Shown: piece by piece, positions 38,142 through 46,596 of the stretch
Layout: every line of letters starts with the position of its first letter
Numbering within the stretch: the first letter of the stretch is position 1
NCBI GenBank assembly: GCA_002410925.1
Contig: DHPR01000010.1
Coordinates: 31,476-95,475, forward strand
Origin: UBA5359 sp002410925 [NCBI: bacterium UBP13_UBA5359]
Lineage (GTDB): Bacteria; UBP13; UBA5359
DNA: 64,000 bases
Direction: 5' to 3'
Notes under the pieces: generated by a model
What the model was told of the DNA's origin: nothing
Databases searched by the model: none
Seen by the model: only the letters and a program-made list of their open reading frames with translations
Made by a program: the position numbers and the translations under genes

Positions 38142-38299
38142 GGGGTCTCAAGGCCAGACCCTCGAAGGAGACACCATTCTTGGAATGCTAAATGGCAACA
38201 CCAGAGCTTCGAAGGAAGGCTAGTGTTGGCGATAGCCGTAAATAGTGTTAAAATCTGATATGGGTTAAAAGAGGAAAGGGGTCCCAACATCAGGACCCC
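38142..38299. repeat. Two related hairpin elements around the promoter of the AAA-R3H operon
   Basis: Element 1 (38142-38162) has GGGTCT and AGACCC arms; element 2 (38278-38299) has GGGGTCC and GGACCCC arms. Both are preceded by GAAAGGGG-type purine tracts and followed by CGAAG, so they look like two copies of one sequence. The first could terminate the SpoIIE transcript, while the second lies in the leader of the next operon. Confidence 0.45.
38226..38254 (+). promoter_or_regulatory. Predicted housekeeping promoter for the AAA-R3H/tmk/holB/ricT operon
   Basis: A -35-like TTGGCG (38226-38231), a 17-base spacer and a -10-like TAAAAT (38249-38254). It lies about 75 bases before the first gene, leaving a leader that contains the second hairpin element. 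Confidence 0.5.
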
Positions 38300-38327
38300 G
38301 AAGCATAAAGGGGGCAGAAGAACTTTC

Positions 38328-39869
38328 ATGTCGGGAGGCGTTATGCAGACTAAAAAAGAGGTAACTGATAATCTCGACCAGCTGTTGCAGGTGCTTCCGC
38401 CTTCGATCAGGAAGAATCTGGAAGCGCAACGGAATTTGAGTGATCTCATAGAGGTTGTTCTGGATTTGGGACGAGAGCCGGAAGCTCGCTTTCCGGATAA
38501 GTTCGTTTATCTTGAAAACAAGTATGTTTTCGAAAGTGATCTGGAGTATGTAACCGCCCGGGTGAGCGATTTCGGTAAAGATAATCGTGCCGGAATAGAG
38601 CGTACGCTGCATCGCATTTCGGCCGTACGTAACCGCCAGGGTAAGATAATAGGACTCACCTGCCGCGTAGGACGTGCTATATACGGCACAATCGATATTA
38701 TCAGAGATATAGTTGAGCAGGGCAAGAGTATCCTCCTGTTAGGCCGTCCTGGTGTAGGCAAAACCACCAAACTGAGAGAGGTGGCACGCGTTCTCAGCGA
38801 TGAGCTCTTGCAGCGCGTTATAATAGTTGATACTTCCAATGAGATCGCCGGCGACGGCGATGTGCCTCATCCCGCTATCGGCCATGCCCGGCGTATGCAG
38901 GTGGCTTCTCCCGAACTTCAACATGACGTCATGATAGAGGCAGTGGAGAACCATATGCCCCAGGTGGTTATCGTGGATGAGATCGGCACGGCGCTGGAAG
39001 CCTTTGCCGCCAGAACCATAGCAGAAAGAGGTGTGCAACTGATTGCCACGGCACACGGTAACACTCTGGATAACCTGATAGTCAACCCTACTCTATCCGA
39101 TCTGGTCGGAGGAATACAGACGGTTACCCTGAGTGATGAGGAGGCCAAACGGCGTGGCAGCCAAAAATCGGTGCTGGAACGTAAAGGACCGCCTGCCTTT
39201 GATCTTCTGATCGAGATCATGGATAAAAACAAGATGGCTGTACATCATGATTTGGCACATGTAGTAGACCAATTTCTGAGAGGTGTTCTGCCTCGACCGG
39301 AAATAAGAGTGATCACGTCGGATGGTCTGGTAGAGAAGATACGTCCTACAGAATTGGAAAATGCTCTTACCAGGCAGCCGGAACGCTATGAAGCCAGAGA
39401 GAATGTGCCGGCGTTGCTCAGGCTCTTCCCTTACGGCATCAGTCGCAACCGTTTGGAGCGGGCTATTCGGGAATTGAGGGTACCGGTTCAAATTACAAAG
39501 TTTATGGATGACGCCGATATGATTATTACTACCAAGGCTCAACAGCGGCGTGAGCCCAGAGTGCTGCATCAGGCAGAAGAGACGGGTAAGCCATTGCATA
39601 TCCTGAAAAGCAACACAGTTTCACAGATAGCTTCCTGCCTGCGGGAGATCTTCAAAATTACTGATACCTCGGAAGAAGAGGAGGCACTGAGTGAGACCGA
39701 GGAGGCTATCGAAGAGGTCGTTTCCGGGCAGGTGGAAACGTTGGAGCTCAGGCCCAGGAATGCATATATCAGGCGTTTGCAGCATCAGCTTATAGAGGAG
39801 CATGGTATTCAATCGGAAAGTATAGGGAGGGATCCCTATCGCAGAGTAAGAGTGTATAAGGAATGGTAG
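38328..39869 (+). CDS. Ycf45/SpoIIIAA-like AAA ATPase with C-terminal R3H domain
   Basis: A 513-residue protein. Residues about 60-320 form a secretion-type/SpoIIIAA-like P-loop ATPase with Walker A GRPGVGKTTK and Walker B VVIVDEIGTA. A middle region (about 330-440) is family-specific, then an acidic linker (SEEEEALSETEEAIEE), then an R3H single-stranded nucleic-acid-binding domain with the R-x3-H motif (RRLQHQL). This architecture is known from cyanobacteria, chloroplasts (Ycf45) and other Terrabacteria; its function is not established. ATG 38343, preceded by GGGAGG, is an equally good start. It heads a tight operon with tmk, holB and ricT. Confidence 0.88.
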   Translation: MSGGVMQTKKEVTDNLDQLLQVLPPSIRKNLEAQRNLSDLIEVVLDLGREPEARFPDKFVYLENKYVFESDLEYVTARVSDFGKDNRAGIERTLHRISAVRNRQGKIIGLTCRVGRAIYGTIDIIRDIVEQGKSILLLGRPGVGKTTKLREVARVLSDELLQRVIIVDTSNEIAGDGDVPHPAIGHARRMQVASPELQHDVMIEAVENHMPQVVIVDEIGTALEAFAARTIAERGVQLIATAHGNTLDNLIVNPTLSDLVGGIQTVTLSDEEAKRRGSQKSVLERKGPPAFDLLIEIMDKNKMAVHHDLAHVVDQFLRGVLPRPEIRVITSDGLVEKIRPTELENALTRQPERYEARENVPALLRLFPYGISRNRLERAIRELRVPVQITKFMDDADMIITTKAQQRREPRVLHQAEETGKPLHILKSNTVSQIASCLREIFKITDTSEEEEALSETEEAIEEVVSGQVETLELRPRNAYIRRLQHQLIEEHGIQSESIGRDPYRRVRVYKEW

Positions 39870-39876
39870 CGCTTTA

Positions 39877-40554
39877 ATGGAAACCGCGGAACGGCAAATA
39901 CGAAAAGGGATTTTTATATGTATTGAGGGGCCGGAGGGCGCAGGCAAGAGTACGCATTTGAATCGGCTGAGGGGTGCGCTGGCAACAGAAGGTTACGATG
40001 CTATCTTAACCAGAGAGCCAGGGGGAACAGCGATAAGTGATTCTATAAGAACATTATTGTTGGATGCAAGCAACGGTAATATGGCTTCCCTGACGGAGCT
40101 TCTCCTTTATGCTGCCGCCCGGGCACAGCATATGCAGGAATTGATAATGCCCTCCTTGCAGGCAGGAAGAGTTGTTCTTTGCGATCGCTTCACCGCTTCT
40201 ACCATTGCTTATCAGGGCTATGGCAGAGGGCTGGATATTCAATTAATCAAAGAGCTTAATGATCTGGCGACGGGTGGCGTCTATCCTCATTTAACGATAA
40301 TTCTGGATCTTGATCCGGCTCTGGGACTTGAAAGAGTGAATCGCTTTCGGCACGGTGGCCAGGATAGCAGGGATAGGCTGGAGAGAGAGGATATCTCCTT
40401 TCATCAACGTGCTCGTAAAGGCTTTTTACGATTAGCGGCAGAAGAGCCTGCCGGATATCGAATAATAGATGCTTCGCGCTCGGTTGAGGATGTCTTTGCA
40501 TCACTTTTTGCAACGGTAACGGATTATCTCCGGCATGGCAGGCAAGAATCATGA
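39877..40554 (+). CDS. tmk: Thymidylate kinase
   Basis: A 225-residue kinase that phosphorylates dTMP to dTDP. It has the P-loop EGPEGAGKSTH, the DRFTASTIAYQG motif with the DR(F/Y) that positions substrate, REPGGT near residue 47, and a lid region with basic residues. It starts seven bases after the ATPase gene and overlaps holB by ATGA. The tmk-holB-ricT order is conserved in many Gram-positive-type genomes. Confidence 0.96.
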   Translation: METAERQIRKGIFICIEGPEGAGKSTHLNRLRGALATEGYDAILTREPGGTAISDSIRTLLLDASNGNMASLTELLLYAAARAQHMQELIMPSLQAGRVVLCDRFTASTIAYQGYGRGLDIQLIKELNDLATGGVYPHLTIILDLDPALGLERVNRFRHGGQDSRDRLEREDISFHQRARKGFLRLAAEEPAGYRIIDASRSVEDVFASLFATVTDYLRHGRQES

Positions 40555-41492
40555 TATTCTCTGATATAATAGGTCATGCTGCTGCCAGGAAATCTCTTTG
40601 CGATGCTGTTAAGCGTAATCGTATCAGTAATGCTTATATCTTCTGCGGCCAGCCGGGCATAGGAAGAACTTCTTTGGCGATGGCATACGCTGCCTATCTT
40701 AACTGTAATAGCAGAAGATCTGATGATGCCTGTGGTGTTTGCTCCTCCTGCCTGAAAATTGCTTCGGGCGGGCATCCGGATGTGGTAGTTCTAAAGCCGG
40801 AGCGCGCGGTTATTAGAATAGATGATGTCAGAGAGATGATCAGGGATTGCGTCTATCCGCCCTTTGAAGGCAATTGGAAGGTCTATATCATTGATGATGC
40901 AGATCGCCTGGGCGAAGGAGCAGCCAACGCTATGCTTAAAACGCTGGAGGAGACTCCTGCCAGGGCAGTCTTCATTCTTATTGCCGGAAGTGCCGCAAAG
41001 CTCCTGCCGACCATAGTTTCACGTTGCCAAATTGTGAAATTAATCATGCCGTCCAGTGATGAATTGCTCGCTGGATTGCAACGGAACGCTGCCTCAACCG
41101 ATGTGAGCAGAGTGGATGAAGCATATCGGCTGTCAGGAGGATTGCCATCCAAAGCATTTAAAATCCTTAGGGGAGAGGATCTCCTGATAAAAAAGGATTT
41201 ATGGGGAGAGCTAATGGAGCATATCCTTTCCAGAAATCCTCTCAGAGCTTTGCGGGCGGTAGAGTGTATACAGATAATGGCGATGGAGTATGGTGATAGG
41301 GCGGAAGGAATAATAGGTGTTTTGGATGAAGTGTGCCGTCGAATAATACACAAGGCCATTGAAAATGCAGGATGGTCGCCGGCAGCTATTGCAATATCGC
41401 TGGCTGAAGAAGCGAAAGCCGCTCTTCGGCTTAACGCCAATCCGCAATTGACCCTGGAGAGTTTTATTATACAATTACAATTACGGGGCTAA
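40551..41492 (+). CDS. holB: DNA polymerase III delta-prime subunit
   Basis: A 313-residue AAA+ clamp-loader subunit that helps load the sliding clamp. The N-terminal domain has a P-loop-like GQPGIGRTSLA in which Arg replaces the usual Lys, a four-cysteine zinc module (NCNS, then CGVCSSC), and sensor-1-like LKTLEETPARAVFILIAGS split over 40930-40990. The C-terminal collar domain is diverged. Many delta-prime subunits do not hydrolyse ATP, which agrees with the altered P-loop. It overlaps tmk by four bases. Confidence 0.92.
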   Translation: MIFSDIIGHAAARKSLCDAVKRNRISNAYIFCGQPGIGRTSLAMAYAAYLNCNSRRSDDACGVCSSCLKIASGGHPDVVVLKPERAVIRIDDVREMIRDCVYPPFEGNWKVYIIDDADRLGEGAANAMLKTLEETPARAVFILIAGSAAKLLPTIVSRCQIVKLIMPSSDELLAGLQRNAASTDVSRVDEAYRLSGGLPSKAFKILRGEDLLIKKDLWGELMEHILSRNPLRALRAVECIQIMAMEYGDRAEGIIGVLDEVCRRIIHKAIENAGWSPAAIAISLAEEAKAALRLNANPQLTLESFIIQLQLRG

Positions 41493-41559
41493 AGGCTGAA
41501 AAAATATAAGGGATCAGCTCTTTATCCTTGAAAGAGAATGAAGTGGGGGAAGAAAATAA

Positions 41560-42399
41560 ATGCATACGGTAGTCGGAGTAAGCTTCAAAGAGGCCGGCAA
41601 GATATACTATTTTGATCCGCAAAATATCGAGCTTCATGAGGGAGATGTTGTAATCGTCGAGACTGTTTCCGGCCTCGAGAGCGGGCATATCGTTACCGGC
41701 AGTAAGCGTATTTCTCCTGAAGAGATCACTACTCCGCTTAAGCGAGTACTGCGCCGTGCCGACGATCAGGATATGAGGCGCCTGGAAGAGAATAAGCAGA
41801 AAGAACGTGCTGCTCTCGAAATCTGCCAAAAGAAGGTGGATGAGCTGGATCTGGCTATGAAGCTGGTGGAAGCCGAGTACACATTTGATCGTAGCCGAAT
41901 AGTCTTCTACTTTACCGCAGATGGCCGTATCGATTTCAGAGAGCTTGTACGTAGATTGGCAGCGGCCTTGAAAACCAGGATTGAGATGCATCAGATAGGA
42001 GTCCGTGACGAAGCCAAGATGATAGGCGGCCTGGGCATGTGTGGACGCTCTCTCTGCTGCGCCACCTTTCTGGAGGGTTTTCAGCCCGTATCTATTAAAA
42101 TGGCCAAAGAACAGAATCTTTCACTCAATCCTACCAAGATATCGGGTATATGCGGACGCTTGATGTGCTGTCTTAATTATGAGAACGATTATTACAAAGA
42201 GGTCAGGTCACGGCTTCCTAAAATCGGTACTCAGGTTGAAACAGAGCATGGGCGAGGCACTATTATAGAGGTTAATGTTCCCAAGGAGAGCGTAATTGTG
42301 AGGCTTCTGGAGGCTGCCGGCCAGCTGGAACTGCCGGCGGGCAGTGTTAAATGCAATCCATGCAGTGGCCAGTGTAAAAAGAAGCAAGAGAAGATATAA
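41560..42399 (+). CDS. ricT: PSP1-domain protein RicT (YaaT)
   Basis: A 279-residue PSP1 protein. In Bacillus subtilis RicT joins RicA and RicF in an Fe-S complex that promotes RNase Y-dependent mRNA maturation. Cysteines likely involved in cluster binding are visible in GMCGRSLCCATFL and GICGRLMCCLNYE; a further C-x2-C-x3-C cluster lies near the C-terminus (CNPCSGQCKKK). It follows holB by 67 bases. RicA and RicF homologues are not in the window. Confidence 0.93.
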   Translation: MHTVVGVSFKEAGKIYYFDPQNIELHEGDVVIVETVSGLESGHIVTGSKRISPEEITTPLKRVLRRADDQDMRRLEENKQKERAALEICQKKVDELDLAMKLVEAEYTFDRSRIVFYFTADGRIDFRELVRRLAAALKTRIEMHQIGVRDEAKMIGGLGMCGRSLCCATFLEGFQPVSIKMAKEQNLSLNPTKISGICGRLMCCLNYENDYYKEVRSRLPKIGTQVETEHGRGTIIEVNVPKESVIVRLLEAAGQLELPAGSVKCNPCSGQCKKKQEKI

Positions 42400-42401
42400 A
42401 G

Positions 42402-42426
42402 GCCGGGCACATACTATGTGCCCGGC
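42402..42426. terminator. Bidirectional hairpin between ricT and the DUF378 gene
   Basis: GCCGGGCACAT and ATGTGCCCGGC form a perfect 11-base-pair stem with a three-base loop, starting three bases after the ricT stop. It lies between convergent genes. There is no T run, so release may be hairpin-paused or Rho-assisted. Confidence 0.6.
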
Positions 42427-42454
42427 AGTCTCTCCAGGCATCAGCTGCTGGGAC

Positions 42455-42679
42455 TTAGGTTCTTGCCATCCGAGTTTCTTCACGTAGCATTGGCGATATA
42501 ACGGCCATGTATACGGCGGACAATCCTACCAGCACATAGATTATTCTTGATATGACCGTCATGTCACCAAAGATGGCGGCTACCAGATTGAACCCGAATG
42601 CCCCGATAAGACCCCAGTTCAGACCACCGATGATCAGCAGCACCAGAGCCGTCCAATCGAGAGTGCCTAACCCTCTCAT
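42455..42679 (-). CDS. DUF378 family small membrane protein (YuzA-like)
   Basis: A 74-residue, two-helix membrane protein. The LDWTALVLLIIGGLNWGLIGAF segment (positions 7-28, given as LDWTALVLLIIGG and LNWGLIGAF) is the signature of DUF378; a second helix covers ISRIIYVLVGLSAVYMAVI. Its function is unknown. The minus-strand start is ATG at 42679, eight bases after AAGGAGG; the in-frame GTG nine bases upstream is too close to that site. It converges on ricT. Confidence 0.9.
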   Translation of the reverse strand: MRGLGTLDWTALVLLIIGGLNWGLIGAFGFNLVAAIFGDMTVISRIIYVLVGLSAVYMAVISPMLREETRMART

Positions 42680-42942
42680 GATATCCACCTCCTTGATATT
42701 TTTTGCCGGCGATGGTCTGCCTTATGGGCGGACATCGTCGCTATTCGTCAATCCAGTGCCGTTATATATATACCCATATATGACGATCTTTTTCAAACAT
42801 TTTAAATCGGGAAGATTTAAAACTTGATGTAGCTGTTTTCAGTTGAATTTGTAATTACTGATTTATCCGTCCGGGCGCACAGCTGCTGATAGGTTGCCTC
42901 TTGCTTTTAAAAGCTGTTTGAACGTGAAGATTGAGGTTCTTA

Positions 42943-43029
42943 TGGTGCCGAAGCGGGGAGTTGAACCCCGACGAGCCATCGCTCACTAGGTCCTGAACCT
43001 AGCGCGTCTACCAATTCCGCCACTTCGGC
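42943..43029 (-). tRNA. tRNA-Leu (anticodon CAG)
   Basis: On the minus strand an 87-base tRNA folds with acceptor stem GCCGAAG/CTTCGGC, a D loop containing TTGGTAGAC, an anticodon stem CTAGG/CCTAG with loop TTCAGGA (anticodon CAG), a long class II variable arm, and the T loop GTTCAACTC. The 3' CCA is encoded at 42943-42945. The long variable arm and anticodon agree on leucine. Confidence 0.97.
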
Positions 43030-43065
43030 ACGCTCGGCTTCTGCAGAAGCCTTATTGCAAAAGAT

Positions 43066-43094
43066 ATGATAGCAAAAAATATAAAAGATGTAAA
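43066..43094 (-). promoter_or_regulatory. Predicted promoter of tRNA-Leu
   Basis: On the minus strand a -35-like TTTACA (43094-43089) and a -10-like TATCAT (43071-43066) are 17 bases apart, about 37 bases before the tRNA 5' end. The leader between them contains a 14-base palindrome GCTTCTGCAGAAGC. Confidence 0.6.
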
Positions 43095-43407
43095 CCTGCA
43101 AATGCCCGGGCACTATCAATGAAGGGGATCGGCTCTTCCTCTTGATTATTGCCTATAGCCTGGGTTAAGATGATACTCATGATGCTTGTCATTGCCCTGA
43201 ATATAAATATCGACAGAGCATATGCCGTTCCGGGTTCAAGGCCGGCGCTCTTTCGCTCCGAGAGCGTGCAATCCTGTGGCAGCGGCAAGAGCGTAAATGT
43301 GGCCGGAATTATGCTGCTGTTAATACTCTGATACTCGGTTCGGGTTTTTGCCGCCTGTTTGGTATCCGGCATACCGCAGGAATGATTACGACGGAGGAGA
43401 AACTATT
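43095..43407. other. Intergenic stretch with no convincing gene
   Basis: Between the tRNA promoter and the methyltransferase start there are short frames on both strands, but none has a ribosome site or recognisable family. The ribosome site ACGGAGGAG of the next gene lies at its right end. Confidence 0.5.
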
Positions 43408-44187
43408 TTGAATGACGGCATATATAGAGATTTAGCTGATATATATGATGATCTTATGAGCGATGTTCCCTACGGCCGATGGATCGAGTATATCGAAAAA
43501 GTTTTCAGGCGCTTCGATGCCGATCCCGCTCTGGTTTTAGATTTGGCTTGCGGTACAGGCACAATATCATTGGGCTTGGCCGAAAGGGGATACAATGTTA
43601 TCGGCGTAGACCGGGCACAGAGGATGATTGAAAAGGCTGAAGCCAAACGGAAAGCCGGTGTAAATCCACGATTTCTCTGCCAGGATCTTTGCAGTATGGA
43701 TTTGCCCGGGATTCAGGCTGATGCCGCTGTCTGTCTCTTCGATTCATTGAATTATATCATCGATTATAATGATCTGTGCAACGCTTTTAAATGTACGGCC
43801 AGGTATCTTAATCCGGGAGCTTTATTTGTTTTTGATGTCAACACCGAGCTGGCGCTGGCTGAAGAGCTCTTTACGCAGGATAATCTGGCGGATAAGAATA
43901 CCAATCTGTATTATGTATGGAAAAGCAGATATGATAAGGAAGAGCGACTTAGCCGAGTGAAGATGCTTTTCTTTATACGACAGCCGGATGGCAATTATCA
44001 GACATTGGAAGAGGAGCATTGGCAGCGGGCCTATTTGACAGAGGAATTGATTTTCGGCCTGGAAATGGCCGGTTTTTCAGTAGAGGGGCTACATGATGAG
44101 GCTACGTTAAGGCCGGCAGGGGCAAAGACTGAACGCATGTATGTCATTGCCAGGCGTAACAAAGCGGGAATAGATATTAACTATTGA
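43408..44187 (+). CDS. Class I SAM-dependent methyltransferase
   Basis: A 259-residue cytosolic methyltransferase with a Rossmann core: motif I VLDLACGTGTISLGLAERG, the acidic strand-2 end VIGVDRAQRMI, and motif IV near AAVCLFDSLNYI. The tail (YLTEELIFGLEMAGF...ARRNK) is typical of small-molecule methyltransferases of the YqeM type; the substrate is unknown. TTG 43408 is chosen because ACGGAGGAG lies nine bases before it; the frame is open upstream to 43348 without such a site. Confidence 0.86.
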   Translation: MNDGIYRDLADIYDDLMSDVPYGRWIEYIEKVFRRFDADPALVLDLACGTGTISLGLAERGYNVIGVDRAQRMIEKAEAKRKAGVNPRFLCQDLCSMDLPGIQADAAVCLFDSLNYIIDYNDLCNAFKCTARYLNPGALFVFDVNTELALAEELFTQDNLADKNTNLYYVWKSRYDKEERLSRVKMLFFIRQPDGNYQTLEEEHWQRAYLTEELIFGLEMAGFSVEGLHDEATLRPAGAKTERMYVIARRNKAGIDINY

Positions 44188-44242
44188 AATTTTAGATAAT
44201 GATCTCTAATTCTATTTGATAGCAAACTGAAGGAGGCAAAAT

Positions 44243-44593
44243 ATGGCTCTTGAAACCAGTTTAACCGTAATAGCCGTTTGCATGATTGTTTTGGTGGCTG
44301 CTCTGCTGATGGTAGCCGTTGCAGCTTTGATCCTGGTTGCAAAATTAATCAGAGTTATCGGTAAGGCCGGCAAGACTGTGCAGGAAGTCAGGCAGCAGAT
44401 CATGCCGTTGATCTCTCAGTTTCAATCGACAGGCAGGGAGATAAGTGAAACGGTGCTGTCCGTTACCGGAAGAATTTCCGAGACCGTCAACAGTATCATC
44501 CGGATGGTTGAATACTTCACGAGCAATCCATTTAAAACAATTGCTCAGATCGTTGCCCGGTTTCGGCGGCAGCATACATCCAACGGCAGGTGA
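44243..44593 (+). CDS. DUF948 family membrane-anchored protein
   Basis: A 116-residue protein with one N-terminal transmembrane helix (about 8-35, TVIAVCMIVLVAALLMVAVAA), followed by an amphipathic helical region with regular hydrophobic repeats (TVQEVRQQIMPLISQFQSTG, SETVLSVTGRISETVNSI). DUF948 proteins of this type are often stress-associated, with unknown function. A strong site (GAAGGAGG) precedes ATG. Confidence 0.82.
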   Translation: MALETSLTVIAVCMIVLVAALLMVAVAALILVAKLIRVIGKAGKTVQEVRQQIMPLISQFQSTGREISETVLSVTGRISETVNSIIRMVEYFTSNPFKTIAQIVARFRRQHTSNGR

Positions 44594-44598
44594 CAATA

Positions 44599-44640
44599 AA
44601 GCGCTGAGACTGCCTCAGTGTTGCAACAGTCTCAGCGCTT
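44599..44640. terminator. Bidirectional hairpin between the DUF948 gene and clpP
   Basis: AAGCGCTGAGACTG (44599-44612) and CAGTCTCAGCGCTT (44627-44640) form a perfect 14-base-pair stem with a 14-base loop. It fills the 50-base gap between convergent genes and most likely terminates both. Confidence 0.7.
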
Positions 44641-44643
44641 CAG

Positions 44644-45180
44644 TTAACTCGGATAGATGATCCTATCTATAAGATGATACTGGAGCGCCGCTTCAGGGGT
44701 CAGATAGTAATCCTTCATAGTATCTATGCTGACCTCCTCGATGCTTTTGCCCGTATGGTGAGCAATTATGCTGTTCAATTGATGCTTCAGTCTGACGATC
44801 TCCAAGGCTGATGTTTCTATCTCGCTGGCAGTACCAAAGGCTTTCCCGGAAGGCTGATGAATCAGCATGCGCGAGTTCGGCAGTGCAAAACGTTTCTCGG
44901 GGGCACCGCCTGCTAGAACAATGGCTCCCATGGAACAGGCCTGCCCTACGCAGACAGTGATGACGTCGGGTTTGACGGTCTGCATAACATCATATATAGC
45001 CAAACCGGCCGTCACCAGTCCTCCAGGAGAATTAACGTATAGAGTTATATCCTCTGTCGGGTTTTCACATTCCAACTGAAGAAGCTTATCAATGATTTCA
45101 TAACTGCTGGAATCATTAATCTCCCCCTTGAGAAGGACTATACGTCTGTTGAGCAGATCCGAAGATTTATTGTCATGCAA
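44644..45180 (-). CDS. clpP: ATP-dependent Clp protease proteolytic subunit
   Basis: A 178-residue, shorter-than-usual ClpP without the typical 15-20-residue N-terminal propeptide region. The catalytic serine S83 (GQACSMGA) and histidine H108 (MLIHQPSG) are clear, and D157 (MKDYYLT) fits the third residue. Residues after the active site match the handle region. The start is TTG at 45180 behind AAAGGAAG. It stands alone, not with tig or clpX, and a 25-base palindrome lies 43 bases upstream. It is probably the degradative partner of the ClpC at the right edge, though other ClpP copies may exist. Confidence 0.92.
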   Translation of the reverse strand: MHDNKSSDLLNRRIVLLKGEINDSSSYEIIDKLLQLECENPTEDITLYVNSPGGLVTAGLAIYDVMQTVKPDVITVCVGQACSMGAIVLAGGAPEKRFALPNSRMLIHQPSGKAFGTASEIETSALEIVRLKHQLNSIIAHHTGKSIEEVSIDTMKDYYLTPEAALQYHLIDRIIYPS

Positions 45181-45222
45181 GGTCTTTTCTTCCTTTCAAT
45201 ATAGAAGTTTAATGCAAAAAGT

Positions 45223-45247
45223 TATACACATTGTAACAATGTGTATA
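45223..45247. promoter_or_regulatory. Perfect 25-base palindrome upstream of clpP (candidate operator)
   Basis: TATACACATTG, three bases, CAATGTGTATA: 11-base arms without mismatch, 43 bases upstream of the clpP start. Sequence symmetry and AT-rich core suggest a dimeric repressor site overlapping the clpP promoter. It does not match the CtsR direct repeat (GGTCAAA x2) or the CIRCE element. Confidence 0.5.
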
Positions 45248-45409
45248 TGGAGCGTCAATAAATAGACGCCCATAACACAAGAGCCCGCATGTTTAGCTTC
45301 AATTTTGCCAGGGTATATCTAGGCACGGGTAGCTGGCTCTGCATGGTATCCCTTAGGGATCAGCACAGAAATCCGGGTTGAATATTTATGGCGAAATGGA
45401 GAACCATTG

Positions 45410-46291
45410 ATGCCGAGTATAGGAATTGCCACGGCATATCCGGAGGCTGATTGGCACAGCAGGCAACTTATAGATGCCGCTTCCAGAAGAGCAAAGACCA
45501 TGGTGATAGATCCGGGAGATCTATCAGTCAATATCGGTGATTACGGCATATCGGTTAGGACGAGCACCGGCAGCCTCGACGGACTGGACGGGCTGATTCT
45601 GCTGCGGGCTATAAACGAAAAGGGCAATCCGGATCATCAGATAGAGATATATAGAGCATTGAGCGGCGCGGGATTGCCGATGATGAATAATATTCAAGCT
45701 GCTTTGGCGGCACAGGATAAGTTCAGGAGCAGCTTCGCCTTCCGGCAGGCAGGCCTGCCCTCTCCCAGAGTTGTTACTGTTCAAAACTTCAGGGAGGGCG
45801 TCAGCTACTTACGAGAGATGGGGGAGGTAGTGATAAAGCCGATATATGGATCTCTTGGCGAGGGGATAATGCGTCTTTCTGCAGATGATGAGGGAATATT
45901 CTTTTTGAAGAGATATCTTGAGCGAGATGGAGTAGCATATCTGCAGAAATACATCGACAAACCGAATCGGGACATTAGAGTTTTTGTTATAGGAGGAAGA
46001 GCTGTAGCTGCCGTATACAGGGTGGCGAGTGAAGGAAAATGGTTAACGAATATACACTGTGGTGCTCGGGCTCTTCCTTGCAAGCTCTCTTCTGAAACGG
46101 AAGCGCTCAGTATAAAGGCCGCTGCTTCTATAGGTCTGGATTATACAGGGGTTGATATTATTGAAACAGATCGGGGTCCTCAGGTTATTGAAGTAAATGG
46201 TTCGCCGCACTGGCAGGGAGTACATCAGGCTACAGGAAAGGATATAGCCGGCTTGATAGTAGAGCATATGCTGAAGAGAATAGAAGACTGA
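45410..46291 (+). CDS. RimK-type ATP-grasp ligase
   Basis: A 293-residue ATP-grasp enzyme of the RimK/LysX/MptN group, which joins an amino acid (often glutamate) to a carboxyl group. Features are the N-terminal pre-ATP-grasp fold (SIGIATAYPEADWHSRQ), VVIKPIYGSLGEGI (ATP-binding Lys and Gly loop), KYIDKPNRDIRVFVIGGRAVAAVYRVA, and the metal site VDIIETDRGPQVIEVNGSP. ATG 45410 follows GGAG; an adjacent in-frame TTG at 45407 adds one residue. Only 26 bases separate its stop from the first KGG-repeat gene, so the two could be co-transcribed. The substrate is unknown. Confidence 0.88.
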   Translation: MPSIGIATAYPEADWHSRQLIDAASRRAKTMVIDPGDLSVNIGDYGISVRTSTGSLDGLDGLILLRAINEKGNPDHQIEIYRALSGAGLPMMNNIQAALAAQDKFRSSFAFRQAGLPSPRVVTVQNFREGVSYLREMGEVVIKPIYGSLGEGIMRLSADDEGIFFLKRYLERDGVAYLQKYIDKPNRDIRVFVIGGRAVAAVYRVASEGKWLTNIHCGARALPCKLSSETEALSIKAAASIGLDYTGVDIIETDRGPQVIEVNGSPHWQGVHQATGKDIAGLIVEHMLKRIED

Positions 46292-46317
46292 TTTCATTGG
46301 GAAAGGGGGTGAAAAGC

Positions 46318-46509
46318 ATGGCAGAGAATAAGGGCAAGATAACGGTTGGCGAGGCCGGCCATAAGGGCGGGGAGTTGGGCGGTGAAAAGGGCGGAGAGAC
46401 TACCCGTGAGCGCTATGGTCATGAATTTTATGAAGAGATCGGCCATAAAGGCGGCCAGAAGGTTAAAAAACTGATTGAAGAGGGTAAAAGAGCATTGGGC
46501 GAAAAGTAA
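46318..46509 (+). CDS. KGG-repeat stress protein, GsiB/YciG-like, copy 1
   Basis: A 63-residue, very hydrophilic protein with one full unit (ETTRERYGHEFYEEIGHKGG) preceded by a short spacer rich in KGG/GGE. B. subtilis GsiB and E. coli YciG carry the same motif (PF10685), are induced by general stress, and are considered hydrophilins; a protective role here is inference. ATG 46318 follows AAAGGGGGTGA. The longer frame from 46297 would begin before this ribosome site. Confidence 0.9.
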   Translation: MAENKGKITVGEAGHKGGELGGEKGGETTRERYGHEFYEEIGHKGGQKVKKLIEEGKRALGEK

Positions 46510-46596
46510 CTCTATGCAGAAGCATAATGAGTTTAGCATTATGTGTGAGTCCGTATGTGATTGAACGTAATGCCGGGAAAGAAGGGGGTGAAAAGC

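Noticed and set aside
38328-39869. SpoIIIAA-like ATPase taken as evidence of endospore formation
   Set aside because: The R3H-containing form is widespread in non-spore-formers such as cyanobacteria, and no other spoIIIA gene is present.
43052-43372. 106-residue minus-strand frame and a 60-residue + strand frame (43149-43331) between tRNA-Leu and the methyltransferase
   Set aside because: Neither has a ribosome binding site or family match, and they overlap each other and the tRNA promoter.
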